Of a stretch of DNA of 20,439 nucleotides, positions 8,801-16,738 are shown one piece after another; positions within the stretch are counted from its first letter, which is position 1, and every line of letters starts with the position of its first letter. Position numbers and translations under genes: made by a program. The notes beneath the pieces were generated by a model. The model was not told where the DNA came from, made no database searches, and worked only from the letters and a program-made list of their open reading frames with translations. Source of the DNA: Chara braunii (lineage: Eukaryota > Streptophyta > Charophyceae > Charales > Characeae); the NCBI GenBank assembly GCA_003427395.1, contig BFEA01000149.1, positions 220,442 through 240,880 of the forward strand. Reading direction: 5' to 3'.

Positions 8801-8845
8801 GAAGACAGTGACGAGGAAGTGGCAAAGTTCTCTATCATTTGGTGA
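5804..8845 (+). CDS. large acidic repeat-containing protein, long exon (about 1,013 codons)
   Basis: This is the longest uninterrupted frame in the window and the best coding candidate. An in-frame stop lies at 5774-5776 and the first in-frame ATG is only at 6056. A pyrimidine-rich stretch ending TTTGCTGCATTGCAG at 5803 is a good 3' splice site, so I take 5804 as the start of an exon in phase 0 and expect upstream exons. Residue numbers below count from 5786. Three internal repeat families are each present three times: about 65 residues (199-388, with TGMPWRF), about 27 residues (479-545, with IWMHG) and about 80 residues (604-827, with WGEEH and HDxQEDD). A Gly/Glu/Asp run covers 624-657 and an acidic run 948-958, followed by a charged, probably helical segment. 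No signal peptide, membrane segment or enzyme motif is visible. The end is rich in acidic serine sites (DSDEE). The function is unknown. A lineage-specific, disordered, perhaps nuclear protein is only inference. Confidence 0.6.
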   Translation: MADECKCVEELSVNFAEVHHLFRRIWFKYQSREVAAIRQPRFRKGTTVLNGVHTTRERSRGGAEAYLPKRRRCSSADDQNSLWGMPIEEQASMDSKTQFKYANYRSKSLEMPSKHPKPAEMSVFQREQFSGTTNECAERSEPRQWSRLTEARSAQTSTDVSDLSCGIQSPWQKKTPPTQQCTVGRDGLDTTVGAEVRCSNSDKQHGVHEDWFTEVYCQMPGPPETGMPWRVLNTVDGRAEMRDRQLQEGRRRRYTTLDADVRCLASDREHGRQEDGLIEVHRRMPGPPETGMPWRFLNRVDGRAEMRDRQLAEEGRRRHGTVDADVRCLASDREHGHQEDWPTEAHRRMLDPSDTGMPWRFYKKVVGVEEMREVQLEEGRREYVGQEPDYGNRKPRQFKGRSSVPAFSSVLGTEGIDVPDSLSFGRGQHLPSARWVEEGRRTSSRAEDEQADDDVRKIGLSAGKTDQSRKAENHRIWMQGVYSTQGESFERGSSQHVGEKEQIWMHGGCGTRGEGFRRGAWQRRDDNHQIRMHGVCRTQDRGPDSHPGSDIGSETDGSFCRGSRPWEDANLGSDVAFERVHGTDCVRLAGPDCSSLLTGSEDQGWGEDHPFVGQQEAGEGEGEGDGEGGGEGDGEGDGEGGGEGDGEGEGERMILRHDMQEDDCARGGLAFASMCQKGEDEENSWGEEHKGGSFSCHGEVGEREAKIGCHIVQGDDGIRCSACGLMHLKKKKNEEDCDGGREVEEREREEEDDDEALMTGCEDQCWGQEKQGDLFVCQREEGEGKAMASHDAQEGDGVCHPAYRSVSQKNEDGDDSNLGREEKGEGGDEEQRGESKDRSCLETVSGFDDRNALWTYHRSGRSAEVAANVHQPRDAEPDNVFPASLALCKSGTKNNKSGEGGRAGWASTEGDWLANCANTVLVEDEQKACLRSSREQTDEDGMEEEEEEEEEGEVEEDRRKQEAEKDVLTQQMQTGEVELVEKESSIMQDLEPSDFRCETEDSDEEVAKFSIIW
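6380..6949 (+). repeat. three tandem 65-codon repeats within the large ORF
   Basis: Three consecutive 195-bp units encode (A/D)xVRCxxSDxxHGxxED, then MPGPPETGMPWRF and a charged tail ending EEGRR. Copies 1 and 2 are the closest; copy 3 has LDPSDTGMPWRF. Unit length is a whole number of codons, so reading frame is kept, as expected under coding constraint. Confidence 0.85.
7220..7420 (+). repeat. three tandem 27-codon repeats within the large ORF
   Basis: Units begin with RIWMQG, QIWMHG and QIRMHG at 81-bp spacing, continuing (V/G)(Y/C)xTQG or GTRG and an F-x-RG motif in the first two copies. All keep the frame. Confidence 0.75.
7595..8266 (+). repeat. three diverged 80-codon repeats plus a GEG run within the large ORF
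   Basis: Aligned landmarks are WGEDH, WGEEH and WGQEK (residues 611, 691 and 772) and HDMQEDD, HIVQGDD and HDAQEGD (663, 716 and 796). The first copy carries an expanded GAGGGAGACG tract (7655-7756) encoding GEGDGEGGG, absent from the others. Spacing is 80-81 codons between W landmarks. Confidence 0.7.
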
Positions 8846-9525
8846 GCAATAGTATGTTAGGGAATGTACTTATTCATCATATTAGGATTCTCCTGCATGT
8901 ATCTGACCTCAAACATGATACGATTCGGTTGCAAAAGCCCTGGTGTGAAGATTCATTCTCCAGGGCCTGGAACCTACCGGTAGTGATTTCCCCTGTGAGG
9001 CTGAAGGCAGTGACGAGGAGGTGGTAAAGTTCTCTAATACTTGGTGAGAAAAGGTATGTTAGGGCAAAACCTACTGATTCATACTGGGATTTTCCTGTCC
9101 GTATCCGATCTCACAAGTTGACCAGATTCGGTCAGAAAAGTCCTGGCGTGAAGAGTGATAACAATGACCCAGAAAAAAAAAACGACAACTCTGGGTCTCT
9201 CCAGGACGCAGCGATTTGACAGCTATATAGTATATAGTACGTGGTGAGAAAAGGTATGTTAGGGCACAGCATACTGATTCACATTAGCACTTTCCTGTAT
9301 GCATTTGATCCCAAAGATGACCAGATTCAGCCAGGAAAAATCCTGGTGTGAAGTTTGATTCTCCAGGACACATCGATTTGAACTGGCGTGCTGAAGACAG
9401 TTACGAGGAGCAGGCAAACTCATGCTATATTTGTCGAGCAAAGGTTATGGGTTATGTTAGGGCATATACCTGTACATACTAGGAGTTTCCTGGACGTATC
9501 TGGCTTTACGCGCGACCCGATGAAG
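8768..9525 (+). repeat. tandem array of mini-exon-plus-intron units (about 200 bp)
   Basis: The donor-like GTATGTTAGGG recurs at 8852, 9054 and 9254, with a degraded version near 9451. An acceptor-like CAG precedes each mini-exon at 8767, 8963, 9204 and 9366. The intervening blocks (attcat, tcctg, gtatctga, ccagattcgg, tcctggtgtgaag) align between units. Unit 1's mini-exon is the end of the large ORF. Units 3 and 4 are damaged: they read DAAI and DTSI and then stop. Unit 3 contains a 7-bp hairpin insertion around an A run at about 9170-9197. A fifth unit is cut off at 9525 by a poly(T) tract. Confidence 0.8.
8964..9047 (+). CDS. candidate alternative last exon paralogous to the ORF's C-terminus
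   Basis: This block is preceded by TTCTCCAG (a 3' splice-site motif) and reads, in phase 0, 27 codons and TGA. The peptide GLEPTGSDFPCEAEGSDEE, then VVKFSNTW, matches the large ORF's last 25 residues (DLEPSDFRCETEDSDEE, then VAKFSIIW). The corresponding boundary in the first copy, CAG|GAC at 8767/8768, is also phase 0, so this block could replace the first tail without a frame change. Preserved peptide and stop despite base changes and a two-codon insertion suggest it is or was coding. The TGA overlaps a donor-like GGTGAG in both copies. No transcript evidence is available. Confidence 0.45.
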   Translation, partial: GLEPTGSDFPCEAEGSDEEVVKFSNTW

Positions 9526-9609
9526 TTTTTTTTTTTTTTTTTTTTTTTTTTTGAAGCCCAGGGTGTTGTAGAGGCCAAAGACTAGACCCCTGGTGATCGC
9601 TGGCAGCAG
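9526..9609 (-). mobile_element. short poly(A)-tailed retroposed fragment (minus orientation)
   Basis: A 27-base T run (9526-9552) is followed by gaagcccagggtgttgtaga and on to the end of the fragment. The insert is bounded by imperfect 16-base direct repeats GCGACCCGATGAAGTT (9512-9527) and GCGGCCCGATGCAGTT (9610-9625). Read on the minus strand, it is a short fragment ending in poly(A) with a target-site duplication, the signature of LINE-mediated retroposition. It interrupts the mini-exon array. Confidence 0.5.
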
Positions 9610-9703
9610 GCGGCCCGATGCAGTTAAAAAAATAATAAAATATTGATGCGAGCGTGCCCTTATTCCGTCTTCTTCTTTGTAAATTTTCTTAATGTCCCGC
9701 ATC

Positions 9704-9781
9704 TTTGATGTTGGCCAGGTAGGTGGGAGTTCAAGTCCTGTATTTGATGTTGACCACTTAGTCAAGAGTTCAAATCTTGTA
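9704..9781. repeat. two tandem 39-bp units with B-box-like motif
   Basis: Units at 9704-9742 and 9743-9781 share about 30 of 39 bases and each contain GAGTTCAA(G/A)TC(C/T)TGTA, close to the B box of tRNA promoters. No matching A box lies at the proper distance. Confidence 0.6.
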
Positions 9782-10150
9782 TGAGTACAAGTGTAGATTA
9801 TGTACCAAACAATTTTTTTATTATTATTTTTTTTCCCAAACACAATTGGAAATAACTTCAAATAAGGTAATTGATGAGTATTCCCATTTGCTAACCAATT
9901 GGAAAAGGAGAAATGCTGTCAATATTTTCTCAATTTTTTTGAAGATAAAAAAAAAAAAAAACAGTTTGCTGGAAGCGAAGTCGTGCTCTTGCCTATTTAC
10001 AAGGTAAGGCCCTGATGCTCTGGGCAAAAAAAAAAAAAAGAAAGAAAAAAAGAAAAAAAAAGAAAAAAAAGATTCTTTGGGCCTGGAATTGTGGTGAACG
10101 TGGATACGCCACTAACAAACCAAGCGGTTGGAGGCTCGCACGCCTTGGAA
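9782..10150. other. A/T-homopolymer-rich unassigned DNA
   Basis: Several T and A runs, including a 48-base A tract broken by single Gs at 10024-10071. No gene or RNA is recognisable. Confidence 0.5.
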
Positions 10151-10305
10151 GGTAGCTTCGTCGTCAACTTAGGCTCGTTTTTTAACTGGTGGTTTGAACT
10201 CTTCTTTTTGTGAAATGGTGTCAACTTAGGCTGCGATTCGAGGAAAGAAATTAACCAGCTCGTACCATCATTCCCTACAAGAAGGCTCATCGCCCACCAT
10301 GAAGG
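10151..10305. repeat. long direct repeat, left copy
   Basis: Aligns with 10707-10851. Shared blocks include ggtggtttga, ctcttctttttg, ggtgtcaacttagg and attaaccagctcgtaccatc. The two copies bracket the SINE-like segment, as in a nested insertion or a segmental duplication. Confidence 0.75.
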
Positions 10306-10600
10306 TAGTGGCCTGGCTCAATTGGTTGAGCACGTAAGCGGCGGCATGTGGGAGGTCGTGGGTTCGATTCCACCGGTTGTCCATTCGATTTCCCACAGCC
10401 CCCCTGTGCCACGCTTCGGGTTCACCAGCTAAGCTAGGTGGCTTGCCCCTCCTGGCTGGCTGTGGAAGTAGTTGTCAGCTTTCCAGCCCGCGCCAGGTGT
10501 TAGGAGCTTGGGTACTCCACGTACAGAGCAGAGATGGGTAGGCCGGAACGTTTCCGAGATAAAAAAAAACTCCGGAGGCTGGGAATTCAACCCATAACTC
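10306..10600 (+). mobile_element. tRNA-derived SINE-like element
   Basis: TGGCTCAATTG (10314-10324) matches the Pol III A box TRGYNNARNNG exactly, and GGTTCGATTCC (10361-10371) matches the B box GGTTCGANTCC exactly, at tRNA-like spacing. The D arm is intact (GCTC paired with GAGC), but the T stem and anticodon arm do not pair properly, so this is not a functional tRNA. The body after 10375 is non-tRNA and contains an A run (10561-10569), which is what tRNA-derived SINEs look like. The 3' end is uncertain. Confidence 0.6.
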
Positions 10601-10706
10601 TTACCGGGCCCTGCTGGGAAGCCCATAGATATTCAAAAATTGCATAGCTGTCCCCTGCATGAGGAGAAGACAGAAAAGAAAAGGGAAAGAAAAAAAGAAA
10701 AGAAAA

Positions 10707-10851
10707 GGTAGCTTTGTCAACGTAGGCTTCTGTGAACCGGTGGTTTGAGCTCTTCTTTTTGCGAAGTGGTGTCAACTTAGGTTGCAATTCGAGGTAGAAA
10801 TTAACCAGCTCGTACCATCGTTCCCTAAGAACGCTCATCGCCCATCGTGAT
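10707..10851. repeat. long direct repeat, right copy
   Basis: Second copy of the 10151-10305 repeat, more diverged in the first 40 bases. Its right end runs into the inverted-repeat family containing gctcatcgccc and tgatgatgcc. Confidence 0.75.
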
Positions 10852-10866
10852 GATGCCTTCACGGAG

Positions 10867-11585
10867 CTACGATGAGCACTCTTGTAGGGAATAATGGCAG
10901 GAGCCAATCAAGTTCCACCCTGAAACGCCAGTGTTAGGTTGGGCGATGGGGTCCGCCATCAGGTATGACCCTGCCGTGCAGGGTGAAGGGCAGTTCTGTT
11001 GATATTGGGTAGCAAAGGATGGAGGAGCTTCATTCTGTGAAGGCATCATCATCGAGGACAGTGAGCGTCCTTGTAGGGAGTGATAATGCCATGGACAAGA
11101 GTGCCACCATTAATCGAGGGTCGTGGGTTGGGATATAGCGCCCACCGAACACAAGTTGACCGGTGAAAAGGATAATCCTGATGAGTCCGAGTGATGACCC
11201 ATATAGCCCCCAAAACATCCACCCTGGGCACCCCCCTCACCCTTCCACCCTCGTGGCAGGGTCCCACCTTTCGGTGGGCCCTATAGCCCAACCCACCACC
11301 CGTGATTCGAGCCTTTTAGAGGTGGAACAGTTGTCCATGTTGCTGTTACCCCCCACAAGGATGCTCACCACCCCCCATGGTCACGCCTTCGCAAGGTGAA
11401 GCTCCGTCCCCCATCGTCGCTACCCAATAGTACTAGAACCACCATGCCACCCCCACACGGTAGGGTTACGCCTGACAGCGGACCCCATAGCCCCACCACC
11501 ACCTGCGAGTCAGGCTACAACTTAACCACCTACGGCTATCATTCCCCATAAGAATGCTCATCAGCCACCATGATGATGCCCCCTC
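10867..11585. repeat. head-to-head inverted repeat of about 300-bp arms
   Basis: The left arm (about 10867-11145, read on the minus strand) aligns with the right arm (about 11276-11585, plus strand). Shared blocks in order are ggtgggc.ctata, cccaaccca, gttgtccatg/cttgtccatgg, ctacaagga.gctcac, gcctt, gaagctcc, gctacccaat, gcggaccccat and gctcat. Each arm itself holds two related units of about 150-180 bp. The apex spacer is roughly 11146-11275. Neither arm shows a credible coding frame. Confidence 0.7.
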
Positions 11586-12117
11586 GTTTTTTTTTCATCT
11601 TGCTTTGAAAGCACATGTAAGGCTTTACCAATTAATATATGTTAGGGTTTTTTTTTTCGTTCTACTTTTTTTTCTCTTTTTTTGATGTATTCGTTTATTT
11701 CTTCATCATGTACACTCCTAAAAAAAAGAGTGGTCCCTGCGAGATGCCCCCGCCGAGCCCAAGAAAATCCGATGCCACACAGAACTGTGCGGGGACGGGT
11801 GCGTGTCACCAACGCGCTGTGTCCTCGGGGAGCATCAGGCCATGAGTTGCTGCATCAGGTTGTTCTTTTTCCTTCCATTTCGGGCGGCTGCTCATCGGTG
11901 ATGCACGGGCGGACACAGAGAAGGGGAAGCCAAAAAAAACAAATCGGCCCTGAAATTGGGGGGAAAAAGAACTGGCTACATGCTGTATCTCGCCCAACAA
12001 CCCAGGAAGGTTCGGGTTTCCGCCAGTCTCAGGGTGACCCGTGGGCCTCGCTCTACTGCTCTCCAAGTGTGCAAATTTGGATTGAATGCTAGAACGTACA
12101 AAGATACACCGTCGGGA
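11586..12117. other. unassigned DNA before the gap
   Basis: T-rich up to 11700, then G/C-balanced sequence with short frames on both strands. No family is recognisable. Confidence 0.4.
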
Positions 12118-12136
12118 GGATGAGGACGATGTCGAA

Positions 12137-13035
12137 CGGAAGGAGGGGGAGAATGTCGAGCTGGAGGAAGAGGATGAGTCGGTTGAGGAGTTGACTGATT
12201 GAACNNNNNNNNNNNNNNNNNNNNNNNNNNNNNNNNNNNNNNNNNNNNNNNNNNNNNNNNNNNNNNNNNNNNNNNNNNNNNNNNNNNNNNNNNNNNNNNN
12301 NNNNNNNNNNNNNNNNNNNNNNNNNNNNNNNNNNNNNNNNNNNNNNNNNNNNNNNNNNNNNNNNNNNNNNNNNNNNNNNNNNNNNNNNNNNNNNNNNNNN
12401 NNNNNNNNNNNNNNNNNNNNNNNNNNNNNNNNNNNNNNNNNNNNNNNNNNNNNNNNNNNNNNNNNNNNNNNNNNNNNNNNNNNNNNNNNNNNNNNNNNNN
12501 NNNNNNNNNNNNNNNNNNNNNNNNNNNNNNNNNNNNNNNNNNNNNNNNNNNNNNNNNNNNNNNNNNNNNNNNNNNNNNNNNNNNNNNNNNNNNNNNNNNN
12601 NNNNNNNNNNNNNNNNNNNNNNNNNNNNNNNNNNNNNNNNNNNNNNNNNNNNNNNNNNNNNNNNNNNNNNNNNNNNNNNNNNNNNNNNNNNNNNNNNNNN
12701 NNNNNNNNNNNNNNNNNNNNNNNNNNNNNNNNNNNNNNNNNNNNNNNNNNNNNNNNNNNNNNNNNNNNNNNNNNNNNNNNNNNNNNNNNNNNNNNNNNNN
12801 NNNNNNNNNNNNNNNNNNNNNNNNNNNNNNNNNNNNNNNNNNNNNNNNNNNNNNNNNNNNNNNNNNNNNNNNNNNNNNNNNNNNNNNNNNNNNNNNNNNN
12901 NNNNNNNNNNNNNNNNNNNNNNNNNNNNNNNNNNNNNNNACTCCTCCGGGAGGACGACAAGCGGGAAGAGGGCGATGGCGACGGAAGGAGGGGGAGAATG
13001 ACGAGCGGGAGGAGGAGGATGAATCGGTTGAGGAG
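12137..13035. repeat. 54-bp direct repeats flanking the assembly gap
   Basis: Bases 12137-12190 and 12982-13035 are identical at 50 of 54 positions (both contain cggaaggagggggagaatg and tcggttgaggag). Both sides are GA-rich and could encode acidic E/G-rich peptide, so the gap probably contains more copies. Confidence 0.85.
12205..12939. other. assembly gap (735 Ns)
   Basis: Run of unknown bases. The true content and length are unknown. Any open frame crossing it is not evidence of a gene. Confidence 1.
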
Positions 13036-13165
13036 GGGGAGGAGGAAGAGGGGAAGCTGGAAAGGAGGAGTGTGGGAGGAAGATGGGAAGGGAGGAAAAT
13101 GGGTGGGAAGAGGACCAGGGGTCGGGGCTACGCAATATATGGCACGTTGTAGGGCCCCACCCTGT

Positions 13166-13227
13166 TAGGCTTTCAAGCCTAGTTGACCTCTCATGCCTTT
13201 GCGAGAGGGGTCTCGGTTGGCTCAACC
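13166..13227 (+). other. three consecutive perfect hairpins
   Basis: TAGGCT/AGCCTA (13166-13171 and 13176-13181, 4-base loop), CCTCTC/GAGAGG (13187-13192 and 13203-13208, 10-base loop) and GGTTG/CAACC (13215-13219 and 13223-13227, 3-base loop) lie within 62 bases. This could be part of a structured RNA or a coincidence; I cannot assign a family. Confidence 0.45.
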
Positions 13228-14416
13228 CCGCCCGCGTACTTATCGAGGGAGCGGGGCATTTCGCCACAAGGACACCTCCAGCTAGTGCTTTGAGATGGGT
13301 GGGGATGGGCCATAAAGCGAGAGAGCTTCGACCTTGGGGGATGTGGCTCAGACCTCGCACTAGGGTGGGTATCTCATTGATCTAGGCAAAGCATCAATTC
13401 TTGGTTCCATCTTGTGTTCTCAAGCAATTGCTCATTTCAATACTCAAGCAGCTCAGGTTATTTCCGTTTTCTTCTTTTATTTGTCGGTCAAGCGTCCTCC
13501 TTGGGGCGTTCATCAATTTCCTATATGCAGTCCAACGGGCTTCGTTGAGGCGGGGGACTCACCCCTCTGTTCATGCAGGCCAGCTCGTGGGCCCAACTCT
13601 ACTCACATCACCAGGTTGGCCCTAGATCCCTACCTCTTACCCTCGTCATTTTCTTTTGTTTGTCCCGTGAGGAGGTCACACCTTCGTCACTCGGGTTGGC
13701 TCCACGGCTTGTCCGCTTTTCGATGTTGGTGCCTTGTCAATGAGATCCCTCCACATTTCACAAAACCTATATCTAGTCGACCTTATTCCCTTGTTCGTCT
13801 ATACCCCTCTTTCTGGGGGCCCTTCCATACATTCTTTGGGCTATGTCCCTTCCTCATGCATCCATTTACACCCCAGCATTCCCCTTCCAAGCCCCATGAC
13901 TCAAACAATTGAGACTACATCCATGGCGAGAGTTCGTTCATAACTCGTCTCTCCGGCCAATCTTTCTTTTGCTATTCTGCGTAGTCTTTCTTTTGCTATT
14001 TCGCTTAGTTGTGCATCCAATTTCTGCACAAGACATCCTTGATCTATCATTTACCTGCATACTCAGCTCAAACGAGGACAAACACAACCCTCATTAGGGT
14101 CAACACATAATCCCTCTCGCATGCCTATTCTTTCCTTGGTTCCATCCCCAACCTTATTCCTTACACCATTCACTCATTCTTTCCCGCAGGCTTCTTATTT
14201 TCGTTATCGTGACAGGGTGTTGGTCGAATCAACTGACCTCTCTTTTTTCTTTCTCCACACGTTTTCACAGTCTCAAGTTTTTTCCAATTGGTGGCACAAG
14301 GGACTGGCTGCCCTCACGTTACCCTTTTTTTTCCATCAAATGGGATCAAAGTTCTTTCACCGATCGTTCCCTGACAATTTGACAAGTGAGCGGGGACAGG
14401 TTAGTCGCAGGCCAAG
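13228..14416. other. unassigned T/C-rich DNA
   Basis: Pyrimidine-rich sequence on the plus strand. The longest frame is 166 codons (13412-13912), rich in Phe, Pro and Ser with no recognised domain, and a 99-codon frame follows (14121-14420). Overlapping frames in two phases of similar length argue that base composition rather than selection keeps them open. No gene is called. Confidence 0.35.
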
Positions 14417-14488
14417 ATGAAGAAGGGAAGGAAGGATGAGAGGTCTAAGATGATCTTAGAAAATGTAGGTACAGAAGAGAATAGGGGC

Positions 14489-14491
14489 ACG

Positions 14492-14587
<96 letters not shown>
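14489..14587. repeat. compound CG/GA dinucleotide microsatellite
   Basis: A short alternating CG run (about 14489-14507) changes directly into about 40 GA dinucleotides ending at 14587. Alternating CG can adopt Z-DNA and long GA tracts can form triplexes in vitro; whether that matters here is unknown. Confidence 0.95.
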
Positions 14588-14590
<3 letters not shown>

Positions 14591-14685
14591 CTATGTTCAA
14601 ATCAAGCCCCCCTGCTTAACCGATCCCTTACCTAAGGGTCCCTAGGCTCCATAAATCTATGCTCTTTATCAAGGTAGAGAAGATG

Positions 14686-15480
14686 ATGCATGGAGGTGGC
14701 CAAGTGATGGAGGTGGAGGTGGAGAAGGGAGAAGGCGCAAGGCGTCTGGCTATGGTGGACGGTTGATGGAGATGGAGGCAGGAGGAGGTGCAAGGTGCCT
14801 GGCTATGGTGGGTGGGCGATGGAGGAGGAAGGAGGTGCAAGGTGCTTGGCTATGGTAGATGGGTGATGGAGGTGGGAGAGGAGTAGGGTGTGAGGTGTTT
14901 GGCTCTGGTGGATGGGTGAGGGAGGTTGGGAGGAAGATGGTGCAAGGTGCTTGGCTATGTTGGATGGGTGATGGAGGTGGCGGAGGAAGAGGGTGCAAAG
15001 TGTTTGCTATGGTGGACGAGTATCGGAGGTGAAGGAGGAAGAGGGTGCAAGGTGTTTGGTTATGGTGGATGGGTGACGGAGGTGGAGGAAGACGAAGGTG
15101 CAAGTGCAAGGTGTTTGGCTATAATGGATGCGTGATGGAGGGGGAGAAGGAAGAAAGTGGAAGGTATTTATCTATAGTGCATTGGTGGAGGTGGAGGAAG
15201 AAGAAGGTGCAAGGTGCTTAACTATGGTGGATGGGTGATGGAGGTGGAGGAAGAAGAAGGTGCGAGGTGCTTGGCTATGGTGGAAGGGTGATGGAGGTGG
15301 AGGAAGAAGAAGGTGCAAGGTGCTTGGCTATGGTGGAAGGGTGATGGAGGTGGAGGAAGAAGAAGGTGCAAGGTGTTTGGCTATGCTGAATGGGTGATGG
15401 AGGTGGAGAAGGAAGAAGGTGCAAGGTGCTTGGCTATGGTGGATGGGTGATGGAGGAAGAGCAGGAAGGAGGTGCAAGGT
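14686..15480. repeat. 53-bp tandem minisatellite (about 15 copies)
   Basis: The unit contains tgcaaggtgcttggctatgg, then tggatgggtgatggaggtgg and aggaagaagaagg. Spacing is 53 bases between clean copies (15271 to 15324). The left part is more diverged and has length variants. Because 53 is not divisible by three, frames open on the minus strand across it shift from copy to copy. Confidence 0.95.
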
Positions 15481-16039
15481 GGCGACGGGATCCTCCTACG
15501 CATTGATCCCTATAATTTAGCTTCGTTCAAAGCCCGTTTTTGCATAAAAACTCGTATTTGCAGCAATTCTAGATTTTGCAGATTTTTTTGCTCGGGGGAG
15601 AGGCGAAAAAGGCAGATGTCATTTTGCCGCCCTAAATGTCATTTAATGATTCCGTAAATTTGCAGACCCCCTATATATCCCTAAGAGATGCCCCCACAAA
15701 ATTTTTGTCTTATTCCGCTGCTGTTTGCCCCTACTTGCCTGTTTTGGACTTAATCCGTAGGTTTGCGTATAGTTCGGTTAAGTTTGTTTTTCACTTTTAT
15801 GAGAAATTTGACAAGACTTAGTAAACTCCATATGTATATAATATACATGGGGTCTATCAAGTTTCGGCCCCAACTGATATTTTTTGGCATAGGGTGACTT
15901 GAGCACCCCGCGCTGTGTCAAACAGTTGTTGGTTGGGCTACATCATGGTCGGCCCAGCTCTTGGCATACCTCATGACCATCTACTGTATCTCAACAGCTT
16001 CCTCGGTAACAACAGAAGTAGCTAGATAACTACCAATCC
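15481..16039. other. unassigned DNA
   Basis: Complex sequence with no repeats and no convincing frame. A small AT palindrome ATGTATA/TATACAT lies near 15832-15848. Confidence 0.4.
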
Positions 16040-16364
16040 CATCTTTCACGGAAATTCCTTCACCAGACTAGAGTAGACCCATCGTGTGAAACAACAAAGT
16101 TCAAATATAGCACATGGGTAACGAAGTATAACTAGACTAGGAAAATCACAAGCTTTGGACATACTACATTAGAGTAGAGTCATCACGGGAGTAGTGAAGG
16201 ACAACCGAGTGCAAGATTGGAAGAAAGCAATTAAACCCATGCATATGAGCAAAATAAGTATACTAGAATCAATCGAGATACAATCACGTAGAAGAATGAG
16301 TGAAAGCGCGACGGAAATTGGACAAAACACTTGCACATGATAAGTAGAAGCGCACTATGATAAA
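16040..16364. repeat. degraded left outlier of the satellite array
   Basis: 16190-16270 resembles the 88-bp subfamily (acaaccgagtgcaag) and 16271-16364 resembles the 92-bp subfamily (gtagaagaatgagtgaaagc, aagtagaagcgcactatgat) of the array at 18333-19660. The rest is more diverged. Confidence 0.65.
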
Positions 16365-16619
16365 ACATGGGTCGGAAAGGGGTCTATCAATGGTGGATCT
16401 CTAGTGGTATAGAGCAGAGTGGGGGAGAGACAGTTATAGTGAAGACACGGGGGCTAGATGGTCACACAGCTTGGGCACCCAACAATAGGGCTGAAGGGGC
16501 CCATTTTCCTCCCTATTTGAGCCTGCTTCGTCAATCCCCTGTCTTCGGGGTAATCAATGCTGGCAGGTTGGAAGACGGTTAGAAATATCTCAGCGTGATT
16601 GAAATGGTTGTTTTGTAAG

Positions 16620-16718
16620 GGACGTTGGACCCGACTTTCAACATGTGTTGCTCCCCACCAATAGATGGAGCCTCCCCGGGGGAGATAGAGGCGTCTGCTC
16701 GTACCAGCGCCTCTATCT
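16620..16718. repeat. dispersed repeat, copy 2, with perfect 11-bp hairpin
   Basis: The core 16620-16672 matches copies at 4268 and 18187. It is followed by a perfect hairpin AGATAGAGGCG/CGCCTCTATCT (16683-16693 and 16708-16718, 14-base loop). The minus strand reads GSIYWWGATHVESRVQRP without a stop. Confidence 0.75.
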
Positions 16719-16738
16719 ACCATACGGGTTGTTGTTAA

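Noticed and set aside
10306-10380. Functional tRNA gene
   Set aside because: The promoter boxes are intact, but the T stem and anticodon stem do not pair and no acceptor stem forms.
11180-11205. Hammerhead ribozyme-like core CTGATGAGTCCGAG at the apex of the inverted repeat
   Set aside because: The required GAAA after stem II is missing, and the upstream GAAA leaves only nine bases before CTGATGAG, too few for stems III and I in a permuted form.
11806-13360. Long open frames (more than 300 codons) through the N gap on both strands
   Set aside because: Most of their length is unknown bases, which cannot supply stop codons.
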